This document shows positions 22,144 through 54,540 of a stretch of 64,000 nt of DNA, piece by piece; position 1 is the stretch's first letter; every line of letters begins with the position of its first letter. The notes under the pieces were generated by a model. It did no database searches. It was not told where the DNA came from and worked only from the letters and a program-made list of their open reading frames with translations. The DNA is from Xiphophorus maculatus (Eukaryota > Chordata > Actinopteri > Cyprinodontiformes > Poeciliidae), in NCBI RefSeq assembly GCF_002775205.1, contig NC_036459.1, forward strand, positions 7,013,466 to 7,077,465. Reading direction: 5' to 3'. Made by a program: the position numbers and the translations under genes.

Positions 22144-24042
22144 CTTTATTTTATGTATAAATGATAACCAAAAGCTCTTTACAACACTGTACTACACAGC
22201 CATTACTGGAAACTATGATTTCATCTTATTTTCAGGATTTGTCTTGTACGAATTACATAGTGAACATGCAAAATTAAAAAAAGAAAAACGTCATACAAAA
22301 AGAGACAAAGCAAACATAAATGCATCTTTAACTCAGAGACCAAAAACAACCAGGCCAAAGCTGCCATGTGCAAATTTCCAAACTAATTTTGAATAAACAG
22401 AAAACAAGAATTCCCACCAAAACATTACAATCAAGTAAAGAACCTTGATATTTGGCCCAAGGCTTGTGGTGATCGGAGCAAACAAATATTCTGTTAACGG
22501 TGTAAAATTCTTTGACTTTTGCCTCCAAAATAAACAAAAAGAAAACGCGCTAATGTTAGCATCCTATCCAAAATAGCTCTGACCAGTCAAGTAATGGATA
22601 ATAGAAGTTAAGGAGGTATGAGTAGTGCATCATTTGGACGGCAACATTAGGTCTTTGAGGACCAGACTTCCAAAAAAAAACACCCCAAAAAATAGCAGAT
22701 GGTTGTTTAGGAAATCCGGAGCTAAAGCCTAACTGTCGCATTTCCAAGCAAATCCTCGGCAGTGTTTAACTTCTGCTCTGACTGTTTGGATTCCTGGACG
22801 TTTCTTTTTTTATTAGTAAACTATTGAGTTGAACCAGGATGAGTAATCAAACCCACCTTGCATGCCAAAATATACAAATATTTCAAAATTAGTTGAGTGA
22901 CTAAAGAGGCGGCAATTTTCACAATGGAACGGTTTATATTTATAAAAAGCAGACACGAAGATTCAAAAACTAACAAAAATGACAAGATTTCCTACAGAAG
23001 AATTTTGTAAAATATACAAAATCCAACCATACCAGCATTAAAGGCACACGTTTAATTTTAGTAAAGTTTAATATTACAATAGTTAAGCACTTTGAATATT
23101 GCAATGAATCTACTTGAAGTAAACTGATTTTTTAAATGGTACTTAAAAAAAAAATATATTGTCTTGATAACTTGAGGAAACCAGTTTTACATTTATAATT
23201 TAGCCTTACAAAGTTTCTTGTGCCTTTTCATGCTGTTTGAGTGAGCTAACCACCCGACTCCATCATAAATATGGGCATAAATATTATTTGCCAATTTTTT
23301 AAAGATGCATTTCAAACTGTTTTTCAAGGTGGAATGATTATACCAAACAATCCATCATTTTTAAAGACACTAAAATTGTTTGTTAACCTAAAAACTTCAC
23401 CCTGACACATCAAAAAAAAAAAAAAAAAAAGCAGTTTAACTGAAGCCCAAAATAAAAAATGACATTCATGTCCATGATGGATGTTAATAAACCTCCCACC
23501 ATATTGTATGAAAGCTTAATGAATCAGTTCTTCTTTTGGTAACTTCATTTGTATGACCTCAACTCAAAGAATCAACAGTAGCTTACGTTTAGAAAACCAT
23601 CTGGTCCCTTACGGTTTCTGGCGTCTTTTGGTCCGCTCTGTAAGGAAGCAAACCTAAGTGCACTTCGGAGACTAAAAGGACACTTTCAAGCTTTTGCGAA
23701 CCAACAAGAGGAGTCTTTAACAGCATGATGACCTGGTGAAACCCAAATAGTGTGGATTTGATCAGATAAATAAAAAAAAAAAACTCTTCATGAGACCACG
23801 AAGCTACTCCATCTGCTAATTACAGCACTTCTAAATACACAAACCCAGAAACCTTAAAGCAGAGTAATTGGTATTCAAGTCTCCAAGTTAAACAAAAATC
23901 ATCTTTTTCCTTTTTTTCATATCTGCACACGTTGTTTAATACCAAAAATATACAAAGAATAATTTTGGTGGTAAACGTGCAGACTTGCTACGAGCATCGA
24001 TGTCTGAGCTCCTGGAAATGCGATTTATGTTCACACTGCCAC
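22144..24042 (-). other. Probable arfgap3 3' UTR
   Basis: After the stop codon the minus strand is AT-rich and without genes. An AATAAA (TTTATT on plus) at 22144-22149 is one plausible polyadenylation signal, and others are possible, for example near 21882. An A-run lies at about 23410-23430. The plus-strand open frame across 21842-22396 is low-complexity and shows no family features. Confidence 0.35.
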
Positions 24043-31551
<7,509 letters not shown>

Positions 31552-31760
31552 GGTTTCAGCTGCCTGCTGGTTAAAGAAATGGCATCTGAAGAAGCTCCGT
31601 GTTTTTTCCCCCAATAACAATCCAATGCGACACGTCAGTTGGAGAGCAGCGGGACCCAGCTCTGATTGGCTGAGCATAGCCCGTGGTTGTGTTATTGTAG
31701 AAAAGGCTTCTGGGTAGTGTAGTTTTCCCCGAAAAGCAACCGCTAGATATGTTTGCGTGT
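31552..31760 (-). promoter_or_regulatory. arfgap3 promoter with ZNF143-type site
   Basis: Upstream of the ATG an inverted CCAAT (GATTGGCTG) lies near 31662. At 31705-31723 the minus strand reads ACTACACTACCCAGAAGCC. This fits the ACTACANNWCCCAG element bound by ZNF143 (also linked to THAP11), a frequent feature of TATA-less housekeeping promoters. Confidence 0.5.
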
Positions 31761-34019
31761 CTTCTTCACCAATCAGGAAAAAGCTGGAATTTATATTACA
31801 TAAATGTGATATATTGTCTCATAGATTGACTCAAGATTAATCCTCAACGATAAGATTATCATTTTAACTAGATATGATCACATTAAAATTTTTTTTACTT
31901 AAATAAATCAACAGTAGTATTTCCAGAATTTTGACTCAACTAGTTTATGAATAAAACGCTATCTTGATATTAAATATTTATAGTCTACACTATAAATATG
32001 AAATAATCCTATTATAAAATATTGATCATTTTGATTTAGCTACCTGATAATAGAGTATGGTTATAAGAATGTCATCATCTTAACTACCACATAATTGAGA
32101 TATTTATAATTACGATCTACTCAAAATAAAAAGTATTACTTAGCTACTTCAGAATTCTGACTTAGCATCCACATAATTATAGGTTATAGAATTTCATGAA
32201 ATAATTTTCCCTTATCTAATAGTATCCAACAATTAGAATTTTTTTATGTGATAGCTTCACAAAAATTATTATAGGCATAAACTGACTTAAATAAAAGTTA
32301 AGCTAATCACAAAACTGACAACAAAATGCATATGCTTACTGGCACCAAGTTAAAAAAAGAAAAGCAAAACAGACCCATAAAATTAGTGCATTAAGTGTTG
32401 AAAATTATATGATCATAAAAGAACTAAAATTACTTTAAGCAGCAATGTAAATTGTATAAAATGATACATTTAGTGATTTTTTTTTAGATTACATAAGTTA
32501 AACCCAAACCTAGGAACTGAAAAATGTCTATAAGGTATATCAGATGAAATATGGCATAAGCATTCCTATTTTTATATTGAAAGGCAAATCTTTTGCTGAA
32601 TAAATCTATTTATTATGTTGTGATACAACATTTACAAATGTGCAAGTACAGCTGTTACTGCCGACCGACAGCAACCCAACCTGAAAATATGACAAAACAG
32701 TTTTAAAGACAAAAAAAAACATCTTCTACCTCAATGTTAGATATATAAGCTATGAACAGGATGGAGTCCATTTCTGAAGAGGGTAAAAAAAAAATCCAAA
32801 TGTGCATCAGGGTTGTTAAACATATGAGCTTTTATGTCGAAGGTCTTAGGATGAAATTAGAAATTATGCATGTTGTATAAGAATGTAAATGGCTCTGTGA
32901 AGGAAAAACAAACCTATTTACAGGAATAACAAAGTAACAGCCTCAAGAAATACTCAAATCAATCATTTGATGTACAAAAGTATTTTAAATTACAGCATTC
33001 TAGCAAGAGTAGAACACGAGCACTTGTGGGATTATAAATTATTCCACTTCCAAACATGTCATTTCTTCAATATGCCTAATCCATGTGCAATATGCTTAAT
33101 CCCAGCATTTATTTAAATTCATGTCTGCAACACATTGCTTGGATGCATTTTTATTGCTAAAACAAGCACTAAAATTTTTTTTTTTTTTCAATCGCAGGAC
33201 AATTAGCTTTTAGTAAGTGAACTGAAACATGCAGATTCAAGTGAGAGAAACATTCAGTGTTGCATGAATAATAAACAATATAATTATGCAATCTGTGTGT
33301 CGGCAGGAAAAAAAAATAAATCAGTGGTTGCATACATCTAGCATCTGTAAGATATGTGAAAAACACAATCACTGAATATACATTCATCTGCACTAACCTG
33401 AAACCTTAAGAGAAAAACAAAGATGAAGAAAGGATGAGGCTCGACAGCTCAAAATAATTCCTTAAAATAAGCAAAACTAACAAAACGAAAGAGCAAATTT
33501 AAAAAGGTAATACATGGAGGTCAATATTATGCAAACAAATGTTCTACATATTAACGGGCTGGATTCCATTAGCAAGAATAACTAAAAAGCCTCCCTCAAT
33601 GAATTAAAAAAGGGCTTAAATATTAAGGCTGCATTTGACGTCACAAGGCAGGTTGTCGTCCCAGTGTTTTGTTTTAAACAATATATATATATATTTACAC
33701 ATTTATTAACACACACATTTCATTGAATCTCACCTAACACACATCTGAATAGCTTGTCTGTAACAGCATTAATGTGATTTTATGTAACATCTTAGACTGA
33801 CAGCAGCTGTTCCCCCAGATCTATCCGGTAACATGTGCTCTGCTTCCTTTCTCTCTCTTTTGTTCACACCAAAGCCAATCTGTGGGAAGCAACAGTGGTC
33901 CTCATGCAAACCGTACAACACGCTTATTTAATCATTTACTAAGGAGGAAGAGAAACATCAAGCCCATTCTGCCTGAACGCTTCTTCTTTCTTCACATTTG
34001 TTGCGTCAGGCGAAGCTTT
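31761..34019 (-). other. Intergenic DNA and pacsin2 3' UTR
   Basis: AT-rich sequence between the arfgap3 promoter and the pacsin2 stop codon. The pacsin2 3' UTR should occupy the right part; AATAAA hexamers on the minus strand at about 33702-33707 and 33150-33155 are candidates for its end. An AT-repeat lies at 33682-33695. No further gene is seen. Confidence 0.4.
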
Positions 34020-45909
<11,890 letters not shown>

Positions 45910-48900
45910 CGCTGCTGCCTAAGATTACGCTAAAAAAAACAAAAAAAACAAAGAGAACATGAACCAAAGTGAAATAAAACAAATCATCTGAAATTCACCC
46001 ATCGGAAAAAAAGCTTTACAATTAGAAAGTGACTAATTCTGTATCGTCATGGTGGAACGTTGTTTATTAAATCAAAGAGGGACGGCGGAGTCTTTTAGAT
46101 AAGAATGATTCGTTGCTTGAATTAGAAAGTCAGACAAGTTTATAAAAACAATCCACAATCAGTTCACTTTAAACACTAATTAATGTGCCTGACTCTGAAC
46201 TGTAAATCTGCCTTTTCACTCAACAGATTTACAAATGTGAAATGTCAAATACAGGAACAGCGTCAGGCATAAACAACTTATCAAACGTTTGACAAAAGCT
46301 GGACTTTAATCGGCTTCAAAAATATTTCAGAAAACTGAGCTGTTCAAACTGTAAATATTTGATAATGCTTCAGTGCTTTTCTTTTACATCAAAATATATA
46401 CGATTTGGTAATAAATATACATATCTATAAAATCCATTATTAGCTCCTGGTGTTTTTTTCCCCTTCCTGAACAAAGTTTCAATGATGTCAGTGATACTAA
46501 ATATTTCTAAATCTGAGAAATATAAAGAATTTCTTTACCGTTTAAAGTTTATAGTAAATTAATCTTTTGGACTATTTGGAGTTTGATTTAATTAAAATTG
46601 CATATTACTGCTATAATAACTAAAATATTTTTAAACTGATTTAAATATAGGATATAGGCTTAAAAATAGTTTTGTTTGTGATTTAGTCATTTCTACTTAT
46701 TCTGACATAATTCGTTTAGAATGCAATTTTTATTTTTTATAGATTCATAAAGGCATGAAAACATCTCAAGACTTCAGTTTTTACACATTTGATTAAAGGT
46801 GAAAACAAACTGACTTTGATTTAATCCAAGCCTAATTTTCACTTTTACAAAGACAGCCACCAAAAGATACATTTGTGATCTGGTTAGATAAGCCCGGCAG
46901 CAGGTGGGTGTTTTCATGTGGTTTTATTGATGACGAAGTGAACCCACGGAAGGTTCTGCCCACACACACACACACAGAGTCTCTGCTCTGGCAGAGATAA
47001 ACAAAAAGTGACTGTCGAGGATACACAGCAGGCGGCTTCCGTTTCCTTGAGACGGGCAAAACACTCGGGTCTCTGTTAGTCGTCTCCGCATCACGTCCAT
47101 CATTTCAAACTCCACAGCCTCCCTTTTCTCTCTCTCTCATTCATCCCCTCATTTTGCTCTCCACTTGGTTACTCGGTCGTCTTCCCTTCCTCATCTGCCT
47201 CTTTTCACCTTTCACTCTCTTGTGATTAGATTTTCAGACGGTGGCAACGTCTAGCTCCAACAGACTGCAACTGAAAATTTGCATTAGGATTTAAATGATT
47301 CCAGGAATTATTTGAGATCATTTTTTTATGTTGTTGTTCCCAATAAAAGAAAACAAAAGTAGCAAGGGAATTAGATCATGACGAACCGGAGAGTGTTGAT
47401 GATCTCTCCATTAATATTTTAAGCTTTTGAACAGATCAATAAGTTTTATTTAGAAATAATTAGCAGCAACAGTTCACTCTAAGTGCTGTTGTTCTTGTAT
47501 ATATATTAGCCAAAAAGAATTGCTGCAATAAAAACAAATAAGTAAATGGCGTACTTTGCATTCAGGCTCCCTGTGCTACTAATACATTTTGAGACGTTTG
47601 TCATTTATTGCAGCAGAAAAAGATAAAGTGGTGGGAAAGTCTTACAGAAAGAAAACATTATGCATGTCTGCAATGAACCCAAAGTAGAAACACATTTATA
47701 AAGTTAAGGATTTGATCATTTAGCATGATTCATATTATGCAAACATTATTATTGCATGATGCAGATTTTACTACAAATGACTACAAAGTCAGCAAGTACA
47801 GTTCAACTTGAGTTTAAAGTTATGTACAGTCCCACAAAAGTAGGGAAATAGCTATATTGTTGTTTTTTATGAGCTCATAAAGTCAAAAACCTAAATATCA
47901 AATGATGGGGGGAAATTATAAGGCAAACACAAAACAATAAACAACTTTCTAATTGAGGCAAAATTTGATTTTCTTTTTCTTTTGTCCTTTAAAAAATTCC
48001 AGGAAAAACCCCAAACTTTGTTTTTTCACTTATTCAGACCTGGAAAATACTAAAACCAAACATGTTAACTTTGATATTAACCAGTTTAGATGTAGCCTAA
48101 TTGTGCTTTTGTTTTCTAAAGACTTCAAACTGCATCCTGTTTTTATTAATTGGAGTTGTGAGCCATGTTTAGCTCAGTCAGCTTCCAAAATATGACATGA
48201 TGACCAAACCAGATAAGAGTAGATAACAGAAAGTAACTTCATATCAGAGGATGTTAAATTAGAGTAGAAAACATTCTAGTTGGTACAAATAATGAAGGAG
48301 TTTTGTATTTAACTAAAAACAAAACCATATGAGAAGTATCAAATGGTAAAATGGGCTGTTTTAGTCAAATAAAATAGTAAATGATTCTCTTAATACATTT
48401 CCATACTACTCTTAATGTATTATATAGGCCTGAATTATTTTTTTTTAATTATTCACACATAAAAGGCTAAATTAGACAATGCTTTTGTTGTATTCTTTAA
48501 ACCAGCGTACAGTATAGTCAATATTATATTATCTAACAAAACTCCCATCTCTGATTCAAATTCCAGTCGAACAAGATCCATTTTGAAGCCAAGTGTGATC
48601 ACACAGAGTTTCTTTTAGAGGAGTGGGACAGCGAAAGGATGAGCGGTCAGTGGTCTGCGTCCTCCAGGGCCGTTCCTGGACAGTGGGCTGCTTTGTGGTT
48701 ACCACCAACAACATGAACAATCGTCCTTTTAATGCCGATTGAGTTCACAGTCAGGTTTAAAGTTTACAAATGCTCCAGCCTTTGTGAGCGCAGCAGATGT
48801 TATCCGTCACCATTTCAAGAGAATGCCAAATATTCAAATTTACTCAGGCTTCTTGTGAACTATTTACTGAAGACTGGATCCCTTTTTGTTTTAAAGTACG

Positions 48901-50328
48901 GTAACCAAACCATCACAATGCTTAGCAAATTTTTGGAACCTCTTGGGCAGGGCCGGATTTCGTAGAATAAGGGCCCCGAGCAGAAAATTCCCCTGACAGT
49001 CTTTCCAGAATGAAATATAAGTAAACAAATAAAATTAGAGAAAAAATATACACGCAGCTAAGATTTATTTGCCTTATTTAGGTGGTAAAATACAATTGAA
49101 CTGATTATTAATAAAACTATGTTTAAATGAACATTAAATAGAGCCCAATTGTAATAATATTTAGGAAATTCCTCATTCACCAAAGCTCTGTCTTCGTCCT
49201 AATGTAATCAACGTTGAATGGAAACAAACGCCTGCATACCCTTGGCTCCGTGTGACACAGGGGGGGCAGTTTTAAACAATTGAACGCAGCCTGGCCCATA
49301 ACTGTAAACAAGGCTGTTGACTGAGTGGCGGTCTGAAGTCCACCCAGTCCTCCACTCTGCTGGGAACCTCTACGTTCACTGCCTCATATAAGGAGAAGAT
49401 GAGAAACAACACACTGGAGCCAGAATAAAGAGATAAAACAATCACACACTAAAGGTTTTGTCATTTAAACTGATAAAACAGGATTTCGTCAACGCCACAT
49501 GATTACAAGATTTGGAGATTACATAATCAAGCCCAACAATGATATCCACTAAATGTCGATAGGGAAGTGAACTGCTAAGCACACTGGAATCTGGCTGCTG
49601 GCAGCAGCCTTAAGATAGATGTGAACAAATGCATTCCTCAGAGCTCCCATGCCTAAACTGAACCTTGGCATGTTATGTAAGCATGCGACCAAAGCTGCAA
49701 ACACAATCATGCAAGATCCCATCGACTAATTCTGGTTTTATTGAGGGATATGTTTGAGTAGCGGCAAATGATAAGATTACCAAGAGATGATGACCAAAGT
49801 TTACTGCAGATTCACACCTCAGCAACAAGCTGCATGTGTGATCAGCTACATTACAGCAGCTGCGTTAGCTAAATTTAAAGATGGCCAAACCTTACAGTCT
49901 TCACACAAACAGCCGTTGATTAATCCCAAGTGCGCTGAGGGTTGCCATGGCAAGAGTGTCACAAATGGAGTTGAAAAGCAAGAAAACGGCAACAGATCGT
50001 AACTGAACTGATTTGACAGCTGACAGGCCAAGACACGCATGTCTGAAGGCTGTTTATGTTTACATCACAGGATTAAAATTTACTGCAACGACAAACACAA
50101 AGTTAACACAGCACATCCACAGCGTTTAATTTTCCAGGTTTTTATGGTCAAATTTAACTTTAGTATCAAACCATGTAGACGCATTCATGTCTCCTGAACT
50201 TTCCCGACTTAGCACAACTGTTTTTGTAGTATTTTATTTGGGATTTTCTGATCTAGCAACACGTAGCGTCAAACTACTACTGTTAAAAAGTAGTAGTTTA
50301 ACATTTTTATAAAGTGTAAAAGGTATTA

Positions 50329-50817
50329 GGGTTGAAACGGTTAATCAAATTAATTGTGATTAATCAATTATTGAAATGATTGTCAACTAATTTAGTAATT
50401 GATTAATCGTTAACCGCAATATCCAAAAAAACGGCCATTTGGTGGCAAAAAAACTCAAATGCAGTAGTTAAGCCAAACTGTACAAAAAAATTATACATTT
50501 TGCATTTAAGACAAAAAACACTCGTCTATAAATATGTTTTAGTCAAAACTACGAGATTTACTAAAGCAAAGCTACGATATTGCATTTTAGGCAATAAAAT
50601 CTTTAAAAAAGGAATTGGATTATTTGTTTATTTACACCTTCTAAAGTATTTCTAATATTGTTAATTGTTATTAAATGCTTATTGTTAAAAAATGCTTGTG
50701 GTTGAATGAAAAATCTGTAGAATGTGCCATTTTTTCTCCAATTAATTGACAATTCAATTAATTAATTGAATTGATGGATTAATCTATTTCTAAAATATTT
50801 GCAAGCTGCATCCCTAG
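50329..50817 (+). mobile_element. TAGGGTTGAAACGGTTAATC element, fullest copy
   Basis: The start is TAGGGTTGAAACGGTTAATC and the end GCTGCATCCCTA, so the tips TAGGG and CCCTA are inverted. Inside are the ATTAATTGTGATTAATC, CATTTTGCATTTAAGACAAA and AGGCAATAAAATCTTTA blocks seen in the copies at 12401 and 18590. No open frame; a non-autonomous DNA transposon, probably hAT-related. Confidence 0.6.
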
Positions 50818-51012
50818 TTTGTATTCACCCTCCCTGTGCAAATACCTTTTGTCACCTTTTCATTTCCATTATAGCTGCAAATCTTTTCAAATAACGTCTT
50901 CAACACTTTTCTTCCACCTTCCAATCACATGGTACTCTGTGTTGCTCCATCACATAAAATCCCAACGAGACGCGTTGAAGTTTGTGGTCGGAACGTAACA
51001 AATGTGAGTGGA
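50818..51012 (+). repeat. Dispersed repeat (TTTGTATTCACCCTCC type)
   Basis: It shares TTTGTATTCA, a CACATAAAATCCCAA stretch, GAAGTTTGTGGT and ACAAATGTGA with a common fish repeat; a diverged relative lies at 63180-63425. It directly follows the element ending at 50817. Confidence 0.45.
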
Positions 51013-52441
51013 GAAAAGTTTTTCCAACACTAAATGATTCTCACTTCAAAGAAGAAACAAGTTTTCCATTTTGCCTAAAAATAAGACTGACTACCTTTGC
51101 TATGGCTTTAAATGCAGGTAGCCAGGTGTATGGTAGAGTTAAACACCAACTACACGAGAACAGCTAAAAAAACAGAAGATTAACAAGTAATTGTGATTAT
51201 ATAACTCCAAAGCTGAGGGGGGAAAAGACATAATGCTTACAACTTCATTTGAGCAATTAAGCAAAACCTGCTTACAGAAGCAGGTAGGAACAAGATATGT
51301 TTTTTAACTCCATTTATGTTGCATAAAAAAGTTGCAATATCTCACAGGAGGGGACGGCAGCTGAGCTGATCTATCCCTTTTTTATTACAACTTCACAGCA
51401 GGAGATTGCTTAAGCTCAACATGCCAATACAAGACAAAAACATCCCCACTATAACTTATTTTAAAAATCTCATGTGCACATAAACTTGTTCCCTCTCAGT
51501 CACCTCTGACCTCCTTCCTTGTGCAAGCTCCACAGCTGCACATGACTGCTGATCTCCCGAGGACGTGGTCCCTTTTTGTTGCCCAAATGTGGACACTTTC
51601 CATTGTAAACTGACATACGCTGAGCTTTAAAAGGCCACCGGACTAAATTTGTACTCGAGAGGCAACATACTTTTGCATCAAAGCCACCAGTCTATCAACA
51701 GCAGGTTGACCTCAAAATAACGGGCCGAGCACACACCTACTGCACGCTTCGTGAACGGTGAAAAACAATGCCGTTTGTTCCACATCTTCAGGCACTTTCC
51801 ACTGACCATGCCAGCAACGTGGATGGGAACATAATGGAGGGAAACGGTGTTATATGAAAGGGAAGGGGAGATCCTTACATCACCGACAGGAACATTTTTT
51901 TTTTCCCACCTTGTGGAAACCACTCGACTATTTCCAAAACGTTTCAGGAAAGCATTACAAATACAAACCATCTGCAAAAGATACTTAATTGTCTTTTTGA
52001 TGTGTGAAGTAAAGCTGTTCGGATCGTAAACTGAAGCTTCAATGCTCACAAATAAGAGATCTTTGAACTGCTTCATGGGTCTTTCCAGTGAATCCACTAA
52101 TAATAGATTAATCCCAATGAAGCAGCACTGCCTGTGTTTTCTAAATTGGAAAACCTAAGATTAGCTCGATTATTTGGCAAAGGAATCAGTTCACATGGCC
52201 TCTAAAAGAAAGAGGAACTCCGAATTTTCACTACCGCTTTACCCTAGCAACGTTCCTACAAGAAACACACAAAACCACAAACCTCACGCTGAACAATGAA
52301 GGTGTACGATGACTGAAAGCTTCCACTGAATCACCAGGACCCATTAGGTGCTGACTGCCAGCCTCAGTACAGTTCCCTGTTTTATGTAACTCAGGATGTC
52401 GTAGTAACAAGTAACTTAAGCCTTAAAGGTTTGCTTTAGGA

Positions 52442-52775
52442 CAGTGGTCCCCAACCTTTTTAGTACCGCAGACCGGTCAAGACTTCAGAAACTTGCTGCG
52501 GACCGGGGAGGGGGAGGAGGTGGTGGATGTGCACACAACACTTCACAAATTTGCTGCGCACCGACACCAACGCTGTTGCTGCTGTTTCCAAATCATTCTG
52601 CTGCTTGTGGGCTCAGTGTTGGCGCTCAAGATGTAACCGACTGAATCCGGTTAAAGGATTTTCAAAATAAAAGATCCTCCAGACTCGATACATAAAACGG
52701 AAGTATTTAATTATTTCTTGCGCAGCCCGGCACCAATTGGTCCACGGACCAGTACCCAGGGGTTGGGGACCACTG
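52442..52775. mobile_element. hAT-type non-autonomous element, CAGTGGTCCCCAACC ends
   Basis: The ends are inverted repeats: CAGTGGTCCCCAACCTTTTT on the left and GGGTTGGGGACCACTG on the right. The flanking 8-mers CTTTAGGA (52434-52441) and CTTTAAGA (52776-52783) agree at 7 of 8 positions. Inner arms carry GCGGACCGG and CCACGGACC blocks typical of this widespread vertebrate family. Confidence 0.85.
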
Positions 52776-52802
52776 CTTTAAGATATAAAGCTATATGCTA
52801 AA

Positions 52803-53098
52803 CAGGGTTTTCCTCAGTATATCATAAGCCTGGCAGGCCACCAAGCTTTACTTGTGCCCCCACCAGGCTAAGCATTGCTTATTTATTTAAGTCTTTTTAA
52901 AATGTTAGCATTTTATTAAGACTTTATAGTTGATGTTCAGGTATTAATCTTCCAATAACACATAATTATTGAGTGATATTTGCAAATTTCCTATCAACTT
53001 TAAACATTTTTAACTCAAAAACACGACAGGCTGCTGGATGAATGACTGCCCCAGCCCCCAACCACCAGGGTTAGCAAGTTTTCTGGGGGAAACCTTGC
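52803..53098 (-). mobile_element. MITE, copy 2, inverted relative to 4622-4925
   Basis: Its reverse complement aligns along its length with 4622-4925. The ends are imperfect inverted repeats (CAGGGTTTTCCTCAG and CAAGGTTTCCCCCAG). It lies 27 bp from the hAT element at 52442, so the two insertions are almost adjacent. Confidence 0.7.
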
Positions 53099-54356
53099 AA
53101 TACATAGCATTGTAACTGTAATCATAGGGGTATATTAATTTATGAACGGTGTAGATATTTCTCTGTTTAATTGTAAATAGAGTAATTTGCATACAATTTC
53201 ATTTTTGTGTGTGTATGCATTGTGGTGATAGAGGCAGTGCATAAAACATGCGTCGCAGTGGCTCTTCACCCAGTGTACCCTTGTCTGAGGGGCGCACCTT
53301 TTCTCAGGTCAAGTAAATAAAGATTGAGTGTTTGTGTTTTGCACAAAAAAAACCTAATGACTATTTTACACTTTTTTAAAAGAATATATTAAAAAAATTG
53401 GCTCCTTTTAGTTTAAGATCAAAACTACTGATTAAACCAACATGTTCACAAAACCTTTATTTTATTTGGATACAAGATGCCATTCATGCCAAAGCTGGAA
53501 CTGGTGATGTTTAATCTTTATGTTTAATCCTGGTTATGATAACCTGATAATCTAATACACACCCATGCCAGTTATTTTACACTGCTTCTTGCCATTATGA
53601 AAAATAAATGTAAATAAATAACTAAATTGAAGACGATTAGGAGTTTCAGACTCGCTGTCTTAGCCCCACACACCTAATTTATTTTTATGAATGTCACCTG
53701 AGTTACACCTGTACATTGTAAATGCAAAGACTTAAACCTGTCACCCAGTTGTCAATGCGTAAAGCTGACTGAACTAAGCAGGGATCCAGTTTTCAAGAAA
53801 CATTTATGGAGGCAGAACCATTTTTTTCTTGAGTACTTGGGCCAATTTTGCAATGTTGTGAGCCTTGAACATGACATGCACCAGGAGTTTATCTTCACTT
53901 GCGAAACCTGCCCCGCCCTTTATCACTACAGGCAACGAAACACTGAGACTCTCTCTAGCAAGCTATATGCAGCTGATGAGAAACGGCATAAATGAACCAG
54001 CTGTTAACCAGACGTTACTGATTTAGCAAACAACGCCACAACGATCGTTGCTTAATTCAGTTAACTTTTTAATGCTCTGAAAAACTAAATATACTGCAGC
54101 ACAGGCAGTTAAATGTCATCAAGTTCAAAAGTGTATCTTTTTAATCAAGTTCACATATTCCCAGAACATTTGCTACCAATATTTACAACTAATATTGTTA
54201 TTTTTATACTTTACTCAGCCAATCGAGTTCCCTCTTATTTGAAAGAAAGTCTAAGTTAGCCCCTAGTTAGCTTTAATGTTAGCGAAAGAGCCACAGCCCC
54301 AACAGCAAAAAGTTAGTAAAGCAGTTAAAATCCAAAACTCTTCGTGTAAAACTTAC

Positions 54357-54520
54357 CTGGAGTACGTCTTATCGTTTTTGTTTTTACTCTCCGGGTTTAA
54401 CTGAAAAGTAGTTCGTTACGGAGGTTCCAGTTTACAAATCTTTTCCCAGCTTATCCGCTCAGAAGCACTACGGCTCAACTGACTGTCTACTGTGAGTTAA
54501 TTTCAGTTAGCCGGAGAGAG
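54357..54520 (-). other. pacsin2: pacsin2 non-coding first exon and promoter
   Basis: A strong donor, TACTCCAG|GTAAGT, ends at 54357 on the minus strand, with no ATG-led coding frame before it. The start-codon exon has a good acceptor at 45930 followed by a 20-base leader, so a separate 5' UTR exon is required, and this is the best candidate. The right edge is approximate. Confidence 0.6.
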
Positions 54521-54540
54521 TGACTCTGTATCCGGTCAGG

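Larger units (their letters stand above)
45930..54356 (-). other. pacsin2 first intron
   Basis: This 8.4-kb intron separates the non-coding first exon from the start-codon exon. Recognisable contents are a CA microsatellite (46962-46976) and transposon relics at 50329, 50818, 52442 and 52803. The part 46-50 kb otherwise shows only AT-rich sequence and short chance open frames. Confidence 0.6.

Noticed and set aside
21842-22396. Plus-strand frame of 184 codons upstream of ikbip
   Set aside because: AT-rich Lys/Ile/Phe/Asn composition, no domain and no splice context; also checked as a possible apaf1 exon and does not match.
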